From Fidelibacterota bacterium (GTDB taxonomy: Bacteria > Fidelibacterota > UBA8477 > JABMPR01), in assembly GCA_018650445.1 (NCBI GenBank), contig JABIFX010000112.1:1-64000 (forward strand): DNA of 64,000 nt, in the 5' to 3' direction. The notes beneath the pieces were generated by a model. That model had not been told where the DNA came from. It saw only the letters and a list, made by a program, of their open reading frames with translations, and searched no databases. The position numbers and the translations under genes were made by a program. Positions 34,742 to 44,403 of this stretch are shown here, in pieces; position 1 is the first letter of the stretch, and every line of letters starts with the position of its first letter.

Positions 34742-35956
34742 TTATTTTGCCTCAAGTCTTTTCAAATATGTTAGTGGTATTGCTGCATACATCGCTGCAG
34801 CCTTTACCAGGTGATCTTTCCAGGTTTTTTCGTTGGGAGCATGCGCTTCCTCTTCAGCTCCAGGACCGAATCCAATACAGGGCACACCATATTTTCCCAT
34901 AATAGCAACACCATTGGTAGAAAAAGTCCATTTATCAACCACAGGCTCTTCATTGAATAGCCCTTTGTAGGCATCCGCCAATGATGTGGTCGCAACATGA
35001 TCTTTTTCAATCAACCAGGTTGGGAAATAGGCTTCAGTTCGGTAGCTGAAACCTGTATAACTTGGTCGCTCGTAATCGTACATCTCCACCATTGCTTTTC
35101 CAGCCTTCACCGAGGGAAGATTCTTGATCTCATCCATTGCTGAGTCAGCAGTCTCTCCCACGGTTAGACGACGATCTACTGAAATAGAACAACCATCAGC
35201 GACGGCGCAACGTGAGGGTGAGGTAAAAAACACTTCAGATACTGTCAAGGTACCTTTCCCGAGAAAGTCATGGTCTGCCAGGCGGGTATTTAATTCTTGA
35301 AGCTCCAGAAGGATAGGTGCCATTTTATAAATAGCATTGTCACCTCGTTCTGGTGCTGAGCCATGTGCACTGATTCCTGAGGTAGTGACCTTGATTTCCA
35401 TGCGTCCGCGTTGACCACGATAAATTCTGCATGAAGTTGGCTCAGTACTCACCACAAATTCAGGTTGAATCTTCTTATTATCCATGATGTACTGCCAACA
35501 CAACCCATCACAATCTTCTTCCTGGACTGTACCGGTTATCACAAGCGTGTAGTCAGCTTCCAGACCAAGATCTTTGATGATTTTACCGGCGTAAACCATA
35601 CTGGCCATACCGCCTTCCTGATCTGAGGCTCCGCGACCCATTATGATTTCATCATCTTCATAACCCTCATAGGGATCCACTTTCCAGTTTTCAAGATTGC
35701 CGACACCCACTGTATCTATGTGTGCATCCATGGCGATGACATGCGAACCATGACCAATAGTGCCATAAATATTGCCCATCTCATCAATCTCTATTTTGTC
35801 AAAACCAACTTTTTCCATCTCTTCCTTGATGCGCTGAATGGCAAGTTCTTCCTGGGTACTTTCGCTGGGGATGGCAATCATATCTCGCAAAAACCTGGAA
35901 ATCTCAGGGCGATATTTTTCTGCCTGGTTTAGTATCTGTTGGAAATCAATAGTCAT
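34742..35956 (-). CDS. ygeY: YgeY family M20-type metallohydrolase
   Basis: A 404-residue binuclear zinc hydrolase (E. coli YgeY has 403). Metal ligands are visible: His79 and Asp81 in MDAHIDTVG, bridging Asp112 in [10 protein letters not shown], catalytic Glu pair in TVQEEDCDG near 147, and a late His in [12 protein letters not shown] near 380. The family is labelled 'selenium metabolism-linked hydrolase' because of its co-occurrence with YgfK and YgeW. Its fold suggests hydrolysis of an amide or ureido intermediate from purine ring opening, such as a carbamoyl or formyl amino acid (inference). The dimerisation domain occupies about 185-300. Confidence 0.92.
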   Translation of the reverse strand: MTIDFQQILNQAEKYRPEISRFLRDMIAIPSESTQEELAIQRIKEEMEKVGFDKIEIDEMGNIYGTIGHGSHVIAMDAHIDTVGVGNLENWKVDPYEGYEDDEIIMGRGASDQEGGMASMVYAGKIIKDLGLEADYTLVITGTVQEEDCDGLCWQYIMDNKKIQPEFVVSTEPTSCRIYRGQRGRMEIKVTTSGISAHGSAPERGDNAIYKMAPILLELQELNTRLADHDFLGKGTLTVSEVFFTSPSRCAVADGCSISVDRRLTVGETADSAMDEIKNLPSVKAGKAMVEMYDYERPSYTGFSYRTEAYFPTWLIEKDHVATTSLADAYKGLFNEEPVVDKWTFSTNGVAIMGKYGVPCIGFGPGAEEEAHAPNEKTWKDHLVKAAAMYAAIPLTYLKRLEAK

Positions 35957-35991
35957 ATTTTTTCTTTCTTGTTATTATGTTCATTATACAC

Positions 35992-37311
35992 CTATAGGGC
36001 CTTCATAGCTGACCAGAGGCGCTTGCTCTGTTTGCGGGCATTCTCACGAATCCGGGACTCATCCATACCTACCATTTGCTTGTTACGTAGACGAAATGTT
36101 CCCCGAGTCATGACATCTGAGGGTTTCCCAAAGCCAAAGAGTAGGTGAGAGCTATAATTGTCAGCATTCAACTCTGTTCGAGGATCATAGTCATAAAATA
36201 CCAGATCGGCCTGGGCTTCTTCTTCAATGTGCCCTATTAATTTTCCGAATATTTTTACGGCAATATCTGGATTATTCTGAAAGAGGAGCTCCAGATAGTC
36301 AACTGGTAGACTCTCTGTGGCGGCTCGGACGAGTGTACCTTCTTTGGCTTCCTTAAGCATGTTGTTCTGCATACCATCAGTCCCTAATCCAGGTCCCATG
36401 GATTCGATAATCTCTGTCTCCAGTACGCCAACCTGATTATTGGCATTTGAAGTCGGATTATGAACGAGTTTACAGCCATGTTTTAACAGCATGTGGCGAT
36501 CTTCGCGGGTCATAAAGATACCATGAATAATCAGAGACTGATTAGAGAGCAGGTTAAAATCATCCAAGCGCTGAATCACTGAACGATACCCTTTCGCCTG
36601 GGCATCCTTTTCGTCAGCAAGGTCCTCAGCAACATGAATATGAATACCACAATCCGAGCAGTCCTGCAGAGCTTTGCTCACACTCTCCAAAGATTCATCT
36701 GAAAGTGTAAATGAAGCATGCAGTCCCAGGCGTGGGGAGATGTAAGGATTCGAGGCATATTTCTTTATGGCACGAATGTTTTCCATTAACTCATCTTTAA
36801 AGTTTGCTGTACCGTTTCTGTCCGAGCATTCAAAACAAAGACTAATATTTACACCAAATGTTTCTGCTACACTTGCCAGAAGATCCAAAGACCCATCAAC
36901 GAAAAGTGGACTTGCATGATGATCAATGATAGTTGTGGTACCATTTTGAATGCAATCCATGAGTCCTGCTTCAAAGGAAGCCCGTGTGGATGCCTTGTCC
37001 AGTCCACGGTCCAATTTCCACCAGACCTCTTCGAGGTGCTCAACAAAATTACTTGGTGATTTCTGGGGTGGATGCATTCCCATGGCCAGCGTTGAGTATA
37101 GGTGGGTGTGAGCATTGATAATTCCAGGCAAAACGGTTTTGCCTTTCATATCTAGAATTTGCCCTTCGAAGTTGACATGGGCAAAACCACGACCGACAAA
37201 TTTGATGACTTCATCTTCAATGAGAATTGAGGCGTGCTCCAGAAATTCTCGTTCACCAAAGGGATCAATAATACGTAAATTGTGTAATAAGAGCTGTTCC
37301 ATCTCATTCAC
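35992..37311 (-). CDS. ssnA: SsnA family aminohydrolase
   Basis: A 439-residue amidohydrolase (E. coli SsnA has 442). The metal centre appears in INAHTHLYSTLAMGM near 66, IDHHASP near 130, GIHIHVAEDLAD near 225, and GTDGMQNNM near 320. It belongs to the guanine deaminase/chlorohydrolase group, so deamination of a purine or ring-opened product is expected, with guanine to xanthine the simplest possibility. Its start overlaps the end of the Mo-B gene by eight bases, showing translational coupling. It is a fixed member of YgfK-type clusters. Confidence 0.9.
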   Translation of the reverse strand: MNEMEQLLLHNLRIIDPFGEREFLEHASILIEDEVIKFVGRGFAHVNFEGQILDMKGKTVLPGIINAHTHLYSTLAMGMHPPQKSPSNFVEHLEEVWWKLDRGLDKASTRASFEAGLMDCIQNGTTTIIDHHASPLFVDGSLDLLASVAETFGVNISLCFECSDRNGTANFKDELMENIRAIKKYASNPYISPRLGLHASFTLSDESLESVSKALQDCSDCGIHIHVAEDLADEKDAQAKGYRSVIQRLDDFNLLSNQSLIIHGIFMTREDRHMLLKHGCKLVHNPTSNANNQVGVLETEIIESMGPGLGTDGMQNNMLKEAKEGTLVRAATESLPVDYLELLFQNNPDIAVKIFGKLIGHIEEEAQADLVFYDYDPRTELNADNYSSHLLFGFGKPSDVMTRGTFRLRNKQMVGMDESRIRENARKQSKRLWSAMKAL

Positions 37312-39568
37312 CTACCATATCTAAAATGTGTTCAGGCCTTATGGGAATATGAGTAACTGATTTCCCCATAGCGTTACTAACTGCATTGGCTATAGCTGCA
37401 GCTGTTGGAATGATGGCGGGCTCTCCGATACCTTTAGCACCCCAGGGACCCTCAGGTTCAGGATCTTCCACCAGAATTGATTCGATTTCACCCACATCCA
37501 GGGCTGTTGGTAAAAGATAGGTTGTGAGATTATCGGTTAAGACTTTTCCTTCATCAACTTTAAAATCCTCTGTTAGTGCCCAACCTATCCCCTGGGCAGT
37601 ACCCCCTTCAATTTGAGCTTCCAGGCCCGCAGGGTTAATTGCTCTTCCCACATCATGTGAAGCCCAAAGTTTATCCACCTTTACTTGACCTGTGAGGGTG
37701 TCAACTTTGACTCGGGCAATATGAGTAGCATAGGAATACGTGAAGTAGGCTTCACCAACTCCGCTTGCTGCATCATAATCAAGTTCTGGAACATGCCACC
37801 ATCCCAACACATCCATAGGTCGGTTGGACAAATAGAGATAGTTGCTGAGCTCCGCAAAACTCAGTGTTTCATTATTCCGAATATTGCTTACCTCACCCTG
37901 CTCAATAGTTATTTCTTTCAGATCGCACTGCATGAGTTCGGCGGCGGCTTCATTCAGGATGGGTAGTAATTTGCTCGCTGCATCACGAATTGCGTTTCCT
38001 GTCATCACAACGTTTCTACTGGCAACCGCGGGTCCACTATCTGGTACCTGGTCTGTATCGGTTGGCAAAACGGTAATTCTCGAGGGCTCCACTCCCAAGG
38101 CTTCAGCTGTCATTTGCTGGACGACGGTGAGTGCGCCCTGTCCCATTTCGATGAGACCAAAAGCGACTGAAATGGAACCATCCCGATGAAGCTTGATCTT
38201 GACACCACTACCATCCATAAACCAGCCGGCAGCTCCGAGACAATTACCATAGTGAATCAGTGAGACCCCATAACCAGTTTTCCAGCGAGCATTATTGATT
38301 GATTCACGATTTGTCCAATCACATGCATCAGCCGCAGTTTTTAGTGTCTCTTCGGCCCCGACACTGCTTATTAAATGGTGACCTGTGAGGGTTTGAGTGT
38401 CTACCCTCACAATATTTTGTAGACGAAATTCAATAGGATCCATATTCAGCTGTGTAGCAATAACGTCCATCATCCGTTCATGACCAAAGGCTGCTTGAGG
38501 TGAGCCAAAGCCACGAAAAGCACCAGTCGGGGGTAAATTGGTATAATAGGATTTTGATTCTACTGAGATATTGTCAATCACATAAGGTCCCAAAGCCTGC
38601 ATGGCCGAACGGTAAGAGACCACAGAGGATAAAGTGGCATAAGCCCCAGCATTTTCTTCAAGCTTGATTTCAGCTGCCAGTAACTTTCCGGATTTTGACA
38701 CACCCACCTTGTAATGCATTTGAAAGGGGTGACGCTTGCTGGTAAGTTGAATATCAGTGGCTCTATCATATACCATTTTAATGGGTCGTTTGAGAATCAG
38801 AGCTGCGAGCGCCGCTCGAGTGCAGGTTTCTGAGGGAATATCCTCCTTGCCCCCGAATGCTCCACCAGTGGGTGATTGCTCTACCCGAATTTTTGAGAAG
38901 GGGATTGCCAACGCTTTCGAAACAGCTTTTTGAACATAGAAGGGACACTGAATTGATCCCAGAATTTCAATGCCACCCTCAGGGGTGACTTGAGCAATGC
39001 AAGCTTGCGGCTCTAGATAGTAGTGCTCCTGAAAAGGTGTTTCAAATTGAGCCTCTATGATGTGGTCTGCTTCTGCGAAAGCTTTATCCAGATCTCCACG
39101 TTTCACCTGATGTTGACAGGCCAGATTGGTCTCGTGTAGGAAATTATCTGTGGCATCACGACTTTCATTGATGGAGAACAGGGGAGGGACAGGCTCGATA
39201 TTTACGAGAACTAATCGAGAAAGACGCTGAGCTGACTCCGCTGTTTTGGCAATGAGAATACCCACACTATCGCCAACATATCTAACCACATCATCGGCCA
39301 TAAGCGGTTGGTCTTCCAGAATAACACCGACTTGATTTTCGCCTGGGATATCCCTGGCTGAGAAAAATGCGATATAATCAGGATCATTTTCAACCGCCCG
39401 AGTATCAATTCCCAGGAGCTTTCCATATGCTACTTGGGAGAATACCGGAGCAGCATGGCGCATATCTGCTTCCTGAATATCGGACAGAAATTTTATTTCA
39501 CCCCTTATCTTACCTTTAGCATCAACTCGTTTAAGTCGTGTGCCCAACACACTCGTGGATTTGCTCAT
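37304..39568 (-). CDS. Xanthine dehydrogenase-type molybdenum hydroxylase, large subunit (set B)
   Basis: A 754-residue Mo-binding subunit. The hammerhead domain occupies about 20-125. The Mo domain shows PTGGAFGGKED near 240, AFRGFGSPQAAFGHERM near 350, GLIEMGQGALTVV near 475, and the catalytic-base motif GAKGIGEPAI near 715. These are closer to the canonical xanthine dehydrogenase motifs than those of set A. Its FAD and Fe-S partners are probably the set B genes at 29347-30662, six genes downstream. A large subunit separated from its small subunits within one operon is unusual. It overlaps adenine deaminase by four bases and ssnA by eight. Confidence 0.9.
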   Translation of the reverse strand: MSKSTSVLGTRLKRVDAKGKIRGEIKFLSDIQEADMRHAAPVFSQVAYGKLLGIDTRAVENDPDYIAFFSARDIPGENQVGVILEDQPLMADDVVRYVGDSVGILIAKTAESAQRLSRLVLVNIEPVPPLFSINESRDATDNFLHETNLACQHQVKRGDLDKAFAEADHIIEAQFETPFQEHYYLEPQACIAQVTPEGGIEILGSIQCPFYVQKAVSKALAIPFSKIRVEQSPTGGAFGGKEDIPSETCTRAALAALILKRPIKMVYDRATDIQLTSKRHPFQMHYKVGVSKSGKLLAAEIKLEENAGAYATLSSVVSYRSAMQALGPYVIDNISVESKSYYTNLPPTGAFRGFGSPQAAFGHERMMDVIATQLNMDPIEFRLQNIVRVDTQTLTGHHLISSVGAEETLKTAADACDWTNRESINNARWKTGYGVSLIHYGNCLGAAGWFMDGSGVKIKLHRDGSISVAFGLIEMGQGALTVVQQMTAEALGVEPSRITVLPTDTDQVPDSGPAVASRNVVMTGNAIRDAASKLLPILNEAAAELMQCDLKEITIEQGEVSNIRNNETLSFAELSNYLYLSNRPMDVLGWWHVPELDYDAASGVGEAYFTYSYATHIARVKVDTLTGQVKVDKLWASHDVGRAINPAGLEAQIEGGTAQGIGWALTEDFKVDEGKVLTDNLTTYLLPTALDVGEIESILVEDPEPEGPWGAKGIGEPAIIPTAAAIANAVSNAMGKSVTHIPIRPEHILDMVGE

Positions 39569-41202
39569 TCGAATGCATCCATAAACTCAAATGATTTACC
39601 ATCAAAGAGTCCTTTGTCGCTGAGCTTGATGTCAGGAATAACCAGGAGAGCCATAAAGGACAAGGTCATGTAGGGTGCACTTAACTGTGAGCCGATCTCT
39701 TTCGCAAGATCGTCCATCTCGCCATATCTTTTACCAACCTTAAAGGCATCGTCATTGCTCATAATCCCAGCCACGGGTAGTGGTAAAACATGATCACCTC
39801 TACTGGTGACGGCCGAAATGCCTCCTTTGTTCTCGATGATGAGGTTAATGGCTCTAGCTAGATTTTCATCTGAGGTGCCTACGGCGACAAGATTGTGTGA
39901 ATCGTGAGCAACTGATGAAGCAATAGCCCCTTCCTTTAAACCAAAGTTACGAATGAGAGCCACAGCTGGTTTAGAAAGCGCATAGCGATTTAAAACAGCA
40001 ATTTTCAAAATATCCTGATCCATATTCGTTTTGATAAATCCATCTGAATCAAGATCCGGACTCCACAGGTATTTTTTTGTTACGAGCTGGCCATCAATAA
40101 CATCAATCACCGGTACTTCAGGTAGGCTTGTTTTGATTTTAAAAGCCTCAGCACTTTGCAGTTCCGCTTCAAAGCGATTCACAGCAAGAACAGGCGGAGA
40201 TACAAGCTTGGTGGCACCTTGTTCAGCTACCAGATTCGCACCGATATATGTTTTCAGGACATTGAAGTCTGTCAGGTTATCTACTATCATCAGATCCGCA
40301 GGGTCATTTGTTTGCAATAACCCTACATCAAGTCCATAGGTTTTTATGGGGGTAACCGACGCACTCCATAAAACCTTGAGTGGATCAACGCCTGTCGCGA
40401 GGGCTCTTTTAACCATCAGGTTGATATGACCTTCTGCCAGATCGTCGGGATGTTTGTCATCGCTGCACAGCATACACTCTTTAAAATGCTCATTGAGGAG
40501 GGGCATCAAATCATCCAGATTGCGGGCAGCAGATCCCTCGCGGATTTGCACGCGCATACCCAGAGATAGTTTTTCCAGAGCCTCCTCCAGGCTAAAGCAT
40601 TCATGATCTGTGGTAATACCCGCTTCGACATACTTCTTAACTGCCTCACCCCGTAGTCCCGGTGCGTGTCCATCAACGACTTTTCCTGCTGCTTGAGCAA
40701 GCTTCAATTTTGCTTTTACATCTTCTGCATCATTCAAAACACCAGGTACATTCATCATCTCCGAGAGACTTACAATATCATCACGCTGCAGTAAGGTTTC
40801 GATTTCAGGTGCAGAAAGTTCAGCGCCAGCCGTCTCAAAGGGAGTCGCGGGTACGCAGGAAGGCGCGCTGAAATGGAACTTGAAGGGTGTTTGACCGGCG
40901 TTTTCCAGCATAAATTCTACACCACGAATACCTAAAACATTGGCTATTTCGTGGGGGTCAGAAACCGTGGCAACCGTACCGTGAATTACGGCGGCTCGGG
41001 CGAATTCTGTGGGAACCAGCATGGAACTTTCAATATGAATATGTGCATCAATGAGTCCCGGAAGGATGCACTGCGTTTCCGAAACGGATTCTTCAACAAC
41101 AGACTTGATTCTGCCGTTCTCAATATGGATGGTTCCGGGAAAAATGCGTTGATTTATTACATCAACAATGCTGCCAGAGAGGGAAAAGGAGTTATATGTC
41201 AT
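39565..41202 (-). CDS. ade: Adenine deaminase
   Basis: Hydrolyses adenine to hypoxanthine and ammonia. It has 545 residues, slightly shorter than the 560-590 of many Ade proteins. Metal and active-site stretches are GLIDAHIHIESSMLVP near 48, VATVSDPHEIANVLG near 80, VDGHAPGLRG near 175, and CSDDKHPDDLAEGH near 250. The cysteine-containing C-terminal domain has MSNDDAFKVGKRYGEMD. It is the first gene of the purine operon and makes the substrate for the hydroxylases that follow. The 244 bases upstream (41203-41446) are shared with a divergent radical SAM gene. They hold AT-rich tracts but no operator I can define. Confidence 0.95.
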   Translation of the reverse strand: MTYNSFSLSGSIVDVINQRIFPGTIHIENGRIKSVVEESVSETQCILPGLIDAHIHIESSMLVPTEFARAAVIHGTVATVSDPHEIANVLGIRGVEFMLENAGQTPFKFHFSAPSCVPATPFETAGAELSAPEIETLLQRDDIVSLSEMMNVPGVLNDAEDVKAKLKLAQAAGKVVDGHAPGLRGEAVKKYVEAGITTDHECFSLEEALEKLSLGMRVQIREGSAARNLDDLMPLLNEHFKECMLCSDDKHPDDLAEGHINLMVKRALATGVDPLKVLWSASVTPIKTYGLDVGLLQTNDPADLMIVDNLTDFNVLKTYIGANLVAEQGATKLVSPPVLAVNRFEAELQSAEAFKIKTSLPEVPVIDVIDGQLVTKKYLWSPDLDSDGFIKTNMDQDILKIAVLNRYALSKPAVALIRNFGLKEGAIASSVAHDSHNLVAVGTSDENLARAINLIIENKGGISAVTSRGDHVLPLPVAGIMSNDDAFKVGKRYGEMDDLAKEIGSQLSAPYMTLSFMALLVIPDIKLSDKGLFDGKSFEFMDAFE

Positions 41203-41446
41203 GGTCTAAATCTCAAGTACATGGATATGATCAACTCTAGTCGGTTTCTTTTTGAGCCGGTCTATAATCTAGTATTATTCAGGAAGAATTAGAAAGAAAT
41301 CTTGGCAGACATTGCATATCGTCAATTAGAGAACTTATCTTTAATCAAGAAAAAAAATGAAACTCACACTCTGATTTTTTGAGATCAGTCCTAATATAGG
41401 AAGCACCATTAGAGAGTTGAAATTGATATAGCCGAGGAATTACTTT

Positions 41447-42616
41447 ATGTTAAGTCGTTTACCTGTTGGTATGTTTGCAAAAGCACTTGCCCCCAGACTG
41501 AAATATTTACCCGTTGTTACCCGTGCTGCCTGGCGCAAGCATCTCCACGTAAATAAAGATTTAAAGGCGGAGAAGGGCATTGCCAGTCGTCCCCCTTATC
41601 AAATCAGTCTGCGAATAACCAATCGTTGCAATCAACGTTGTGCCATCTGTGGTCAGTTTGGTGATAAAGGCTATATGAATGAGGGGGCCGGTGATCACCT
41701 GCTTTCAGAATTGACTTTTGAGGATTATAAGAAAATAGTGGACGAGACCGCTCATTATAAGCCCATCTTCTATATAACTGGTGGCGAAGCCCTGCTCTAT
41801 AAGGACCTGTTCAAACTGACAGCCTACATCAAGGAAAAGGGCTGTTATGTGTACGTTATCACCAACGGAGCAGCACTGGAGCGCAGTGCCAAACAGATTG
41901 TGGAACAGAAATGGGATATGCTGACCTGCTCGCTGGATGGTCCTGAGGAAATTCATGATCAAGCCCGAGGTGTTCCGGGTACGTTTAAAAGAACCTCCAG
42001 GGGCATCAAATTGCTGCTTGAAGAGCGCGGGAAAAAACCTGATCCCTACTTCTTGATCTCTGCGACTGTTTCCGATACCAACCAGGATCACCTGGAAAGT
42101 ATGTTCGATACAGTTGCCGAGTTGGGTCCAGATGGCCTCATCCTGTATCTATCCTGGTTCACAACCCAGGAGATCGGTGAAAAACATGCCGATATTCTAA
42201 TGAGAGAAATGGGGGTGAAAGCAGAGACCTGGAAATCCTATATCGGTCAAAATTCCACGATCAAGGCTGAGCAAGTAGAGCAAGCCATTGAAAAGATATC
42301 AAAAAAGAAATATCCTTTTGGTTGGTTTCCAGTACCCTTCATTGATAGCGAGAAAATTATCCCCTACTATGAAAAGCCTGAGGACTTTTTAGGGTTCGGA
42401 CCCTGTGTCGCCCCCTACTTGATGATAGATATTATGCCCAATGGAGATGTTGTAACCTGTCGCGATTATATCGATGTCAAAGTAGGCAATATTCAGGAAA
42501 CCCCCCTATTGGAGCTCTGGAACAACGACAGATTCCGTGAATTTCGCAACTTGCTGAACAAAGAGGGTGGCGTCCTGCCCCAGTGTAGTCGTTGTTGTGG
42601 TCTTATGGGATTTTAA
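41447..42616 (+). CDS. Radical SAM/SPASM-type protein
   Basis: A 389-residue radical SAM enzyme. The [4Fe-4S]-SAM motif is CNQRCAIC (Cys61, Cys65, Cys68), followed by the GGE motif in YITGGEALLYKDL. The C-terminal part has cysteines in FGPCVAPYLMID, VVTCRDY and QCSRCCGLM, separated by the GNIQETPLLELWN signature of SPASM-type auxiliary-cluster domains. Such proteins modify peptides or proteins or join cofactor synthesis. No small peptide substrate gene is evident within a few hundred bases. It is divergent from the purine operon. Involvement in maturing one of that operon's products is possible but unsupported. Confidence 0.87.
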   Translation: MLSRLPVGMFAKALAPRLKYLPVVTRAAWRKHLHVNKDLKAEKGIASRPPYQISLRITNRCNQRCAICGQFGDKGYMNEGAGDHLLSELTFEDYKKIVDETAHYKPIFYITGGEALLYKDLFKLTAYIKEKGCYVYVITNGAALERSAKQIVEQKWDMLTCSLDGPEEIHDQARGVPGTFKRTSRGIKLLLEERGKKPDPYFLISATVSDTNQDHLESMFDTVAELGPDGLILYLSWFTTQEIGEKHADILMREMGVKAETWKSYIGQNSTIKAEQVEQAIEKISKKKYPFGWFPVPFIDSEKIIPYYEKPEDFLGFGPCVAPYLMIDIMPNGDVVTCRDYIDVKVGNIQETPLLELWNNDRFREFRNLLNKEGGVLPQCSRCCGLMGF

Positions 42617-42772
42617 AATATCTACCGATCCTGCTTTCTGTAAGCTTCAAGTCACAAAGATTCCAAAAATATATTATTGTCTAACCTGAGTCATTGTTTT
42701 AGCGTCAATCATAAATGCACGAGCATGTCGGGATGAGATTCTTTAATTAATTTAAGGATGGAGCAAAAATAA

Positions 42773-43231
42773 ATGATCACCCTGGAAAAATTTGAAGCAG
42801 GAGATATGCAGAGACTGATTGACTGGGTGCCAGATGTTGATTTTTTACTACAGTGGTCAGGTCCAAAATACGTGTTCCCTCTGGATGAGAAGCAACTCTC
42901 TGCCACACTGGAATTGACCAGACCTGATAACCCCCCTCATTTTATGTTTAAAGCTATCTTAGCTGGTGCCACTATCGGTCATATCGAGGTTATGGGAGTG
43001 AACTATGTTGAGAAAAGTGCTGTGCTTGCCAGAGTACTCATTGGACCAAAACAACATAGGGGGCAGGGCTGGGGCAAAATGATGATACGACAAGCCCTCC
43101 ATTTCGTTTTCGATGATTTGGAGTTGGAGGAGCTGGATCTGGGAGTATTTGCATTTAATAAATCTGCGATTCAATGTTACAAGCAATTTGGCTTCAAAAT
43201 TTATAAGACGATCCCAAACCGTGAAGATTAG
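42773..43231 (+). CDS. GNAT family N-acetyltransferase
   Basis: A 152-residue acetyl-CoA-dependent acetyltransferase. The acetyl-CoA binding motif A is ARVLIGPKQHRGQGWGKMM near residue 85-103, with Q-x-x-G-x-G/A as RGQGWG. Motif B, near the end, is VFAFNKSAIQCYKQFGFK. The acceptor cannot be read. GGAG lies nine bases before the ATG. It stands alone. Confidence 0.88.
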   Translation: MITLEKFEAGDMQRLIDWVPDVDFLLQWSGPKYVFPLDEKQLSATLELTRPDNPPHFMFKAILAGATIGHIEVMGVNYVEKSAVLARVLIGPKQHRGQGWGKMMIRQALHFVFDDLELEELDLGVFAFNKSAIQCYKQFGFKIYKTIPNRED

Positions 43232-43335
43232 AAATGGACACTTCTCAGGATGAAACTGAACTGGAGTGATTGGCAGAAATAACTTATGCTAATTGACGGG
43301 GTCAATATGATAAAAATTGCTGAAAGTGGGCAACG

Positions 43336-43419
43336 ATGAAACTCGGAACCAGGGAAAAGGTAAAGAACATCAAATTGATTGATATAGAAGAAGCAGAAAT
43401 TCGGAGATTCCGATTCTAA
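43336..43419 (+). CDS. Possible 27-codon leader ORF overlapping the EamA gene
   Basis: A short frame of ATG plus 26 codons (MKLGTREKVKNIKLIDIEEA, then EIRRFRF) ends in TAA at 43417-43419. It overlaps the proposed ATT start of the transporter by seven bases. It could be a coupled leader, the real N-terminus of the transporter joined by a frameshift or sequence error, or noise. There is no strong ribosome-binding site. Confidence 0.3.
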   Translation: MKLGTREKVKNIKLIDIEEAEIRRFRF

Positions 43420-44273
43420 GAACAATTCTTTTTACCAGTCTGGCCTTGATTGCATTCGCGGCAAATTCCGTGCTTTGTCGCCTGGCATTGGGTGGCGGGG
43501 CTATCGATGCAGCCAGCTTTACAGCGATACGACTTTTCTCAGGCGTCCTCACTCTATTTCTACTTTTGGTGTTACAACGTGAAAAATCACTTATTCCCCG
43601 CAAAGGAAACTGGACCTCCAGCCTCATGTTATTTTTATATGCCATCACCTTTTCATATGCTTATATCACTCTGGATACAGGTACCGGGGCTTTGATTTTA
43701 TTTGGCGCAGTACAGATAACCATGATCCTCATTTCAGTTTTCTCAGGCAACCGTCTGCATACGAGTGAGTGGGTGGGCATGGCTCTGGCGTTTGGAGGGT
43801 TTGTGTATCTTGTCTTGCCTGGGGTGTCAACACCATCTCCCCTTGGGTTTTCACTCATGATGTTTTCGGGAATCGCCTGGGGAATATACACGCTCAGGGG
43901 TCGGGACTCTGAAAATCCCCTCCGGGATACTGCTCACAATTTCATGAGAACCATACCACTTATCGCTATTCTAATCGTTGTTGCCCTTAATCAAGCGCAT
44001 TATTCATTGGAAGGTGTTATTTATGCGGCGCTATCTGGAGGGTTGGCTTCAGGTTTAGGCTATAGTATCTGGTATGCAGCATTAAGAGGACTATCAGCTA
44101 CCCAGGCTGCCGTCATTCAATTACTGGTACCAGTCATTGCCGCTCTGGGAGGTATTCTGTTTGTCGCCGAAGTGATTACCTCAAGACTGACCATCTCTGC
44201 CCTCATGATTCTTGGTGGAATTCTGATAGTAGTTTTAGGGAGATACTTTTTTGTCTACCGCCAATCCAATTGA
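43413..44273 (+). CDS. EamA/DMT family transporter, apparent ATT start
   Basis: An inner-membrane permease of 286 residues with two EamA repeats and about ten transmembrane helices. The first helix (LRTILFTSLALIAFAANSVL) is a family hallmark. It begins upstream of the first conventional codon, a TTG at 43446 that would cut the helix in half. The frame is open back to a TGA at 43380 with no ATG, GTG or TTG. ATT at 43413, with CGGAG six bases before it, is the best-placed codon. A frameshift from the 27-codon ORF is the alternative. The substrate is unknown; relatives export metabolites or amino acids. The EamA repeats span about 8-135 and 148-280. Confidence 0.85.
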   Translation: MLRTILFTSLALIAFAANSVLCRLALGGGAIDAASFTAIRLFSGVLTLFLLLVLQREKSLIPRKGNWTSSLMLFLYAITFSYAYITLDTGTGALILFGAVQITMILISVFSGNRLHTSEWVGMALAFGGFVYLVLPGVSTPSPLGFSLMMFSGIAWGIYTLRGRDSENPLRDTAHNFMRTIPLIAILIVVALNQAHYSLEGVIYAALSGGLASGLGYSIWYAALRGLSATQAAVIQLLVPVIAALGGILFVAEVITSRLTISALMILGGILIVVLGRYFFVYRQSN

Positions 44274-44403
44274 TTTCAGAGATCCCACACTAAATCCCAC
44301 TTGTATCGGATAGGTTCAGGGATAGTTTTCCTAAGAATATTCAACGCTAATAGTTGAACTGCTGGTATGCTTGTATCTTGGGGGATATAAGGATAAATCA
44401 TTA

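Noticed and set aside
41312-41340. Sigma70-like promoter TTGCAT, 17 bases, TTATCT
   Set aside because: Matches are modest, it is over 100 bases from the nearest start, and promoters of FCB bacteria often differ from this consensus.
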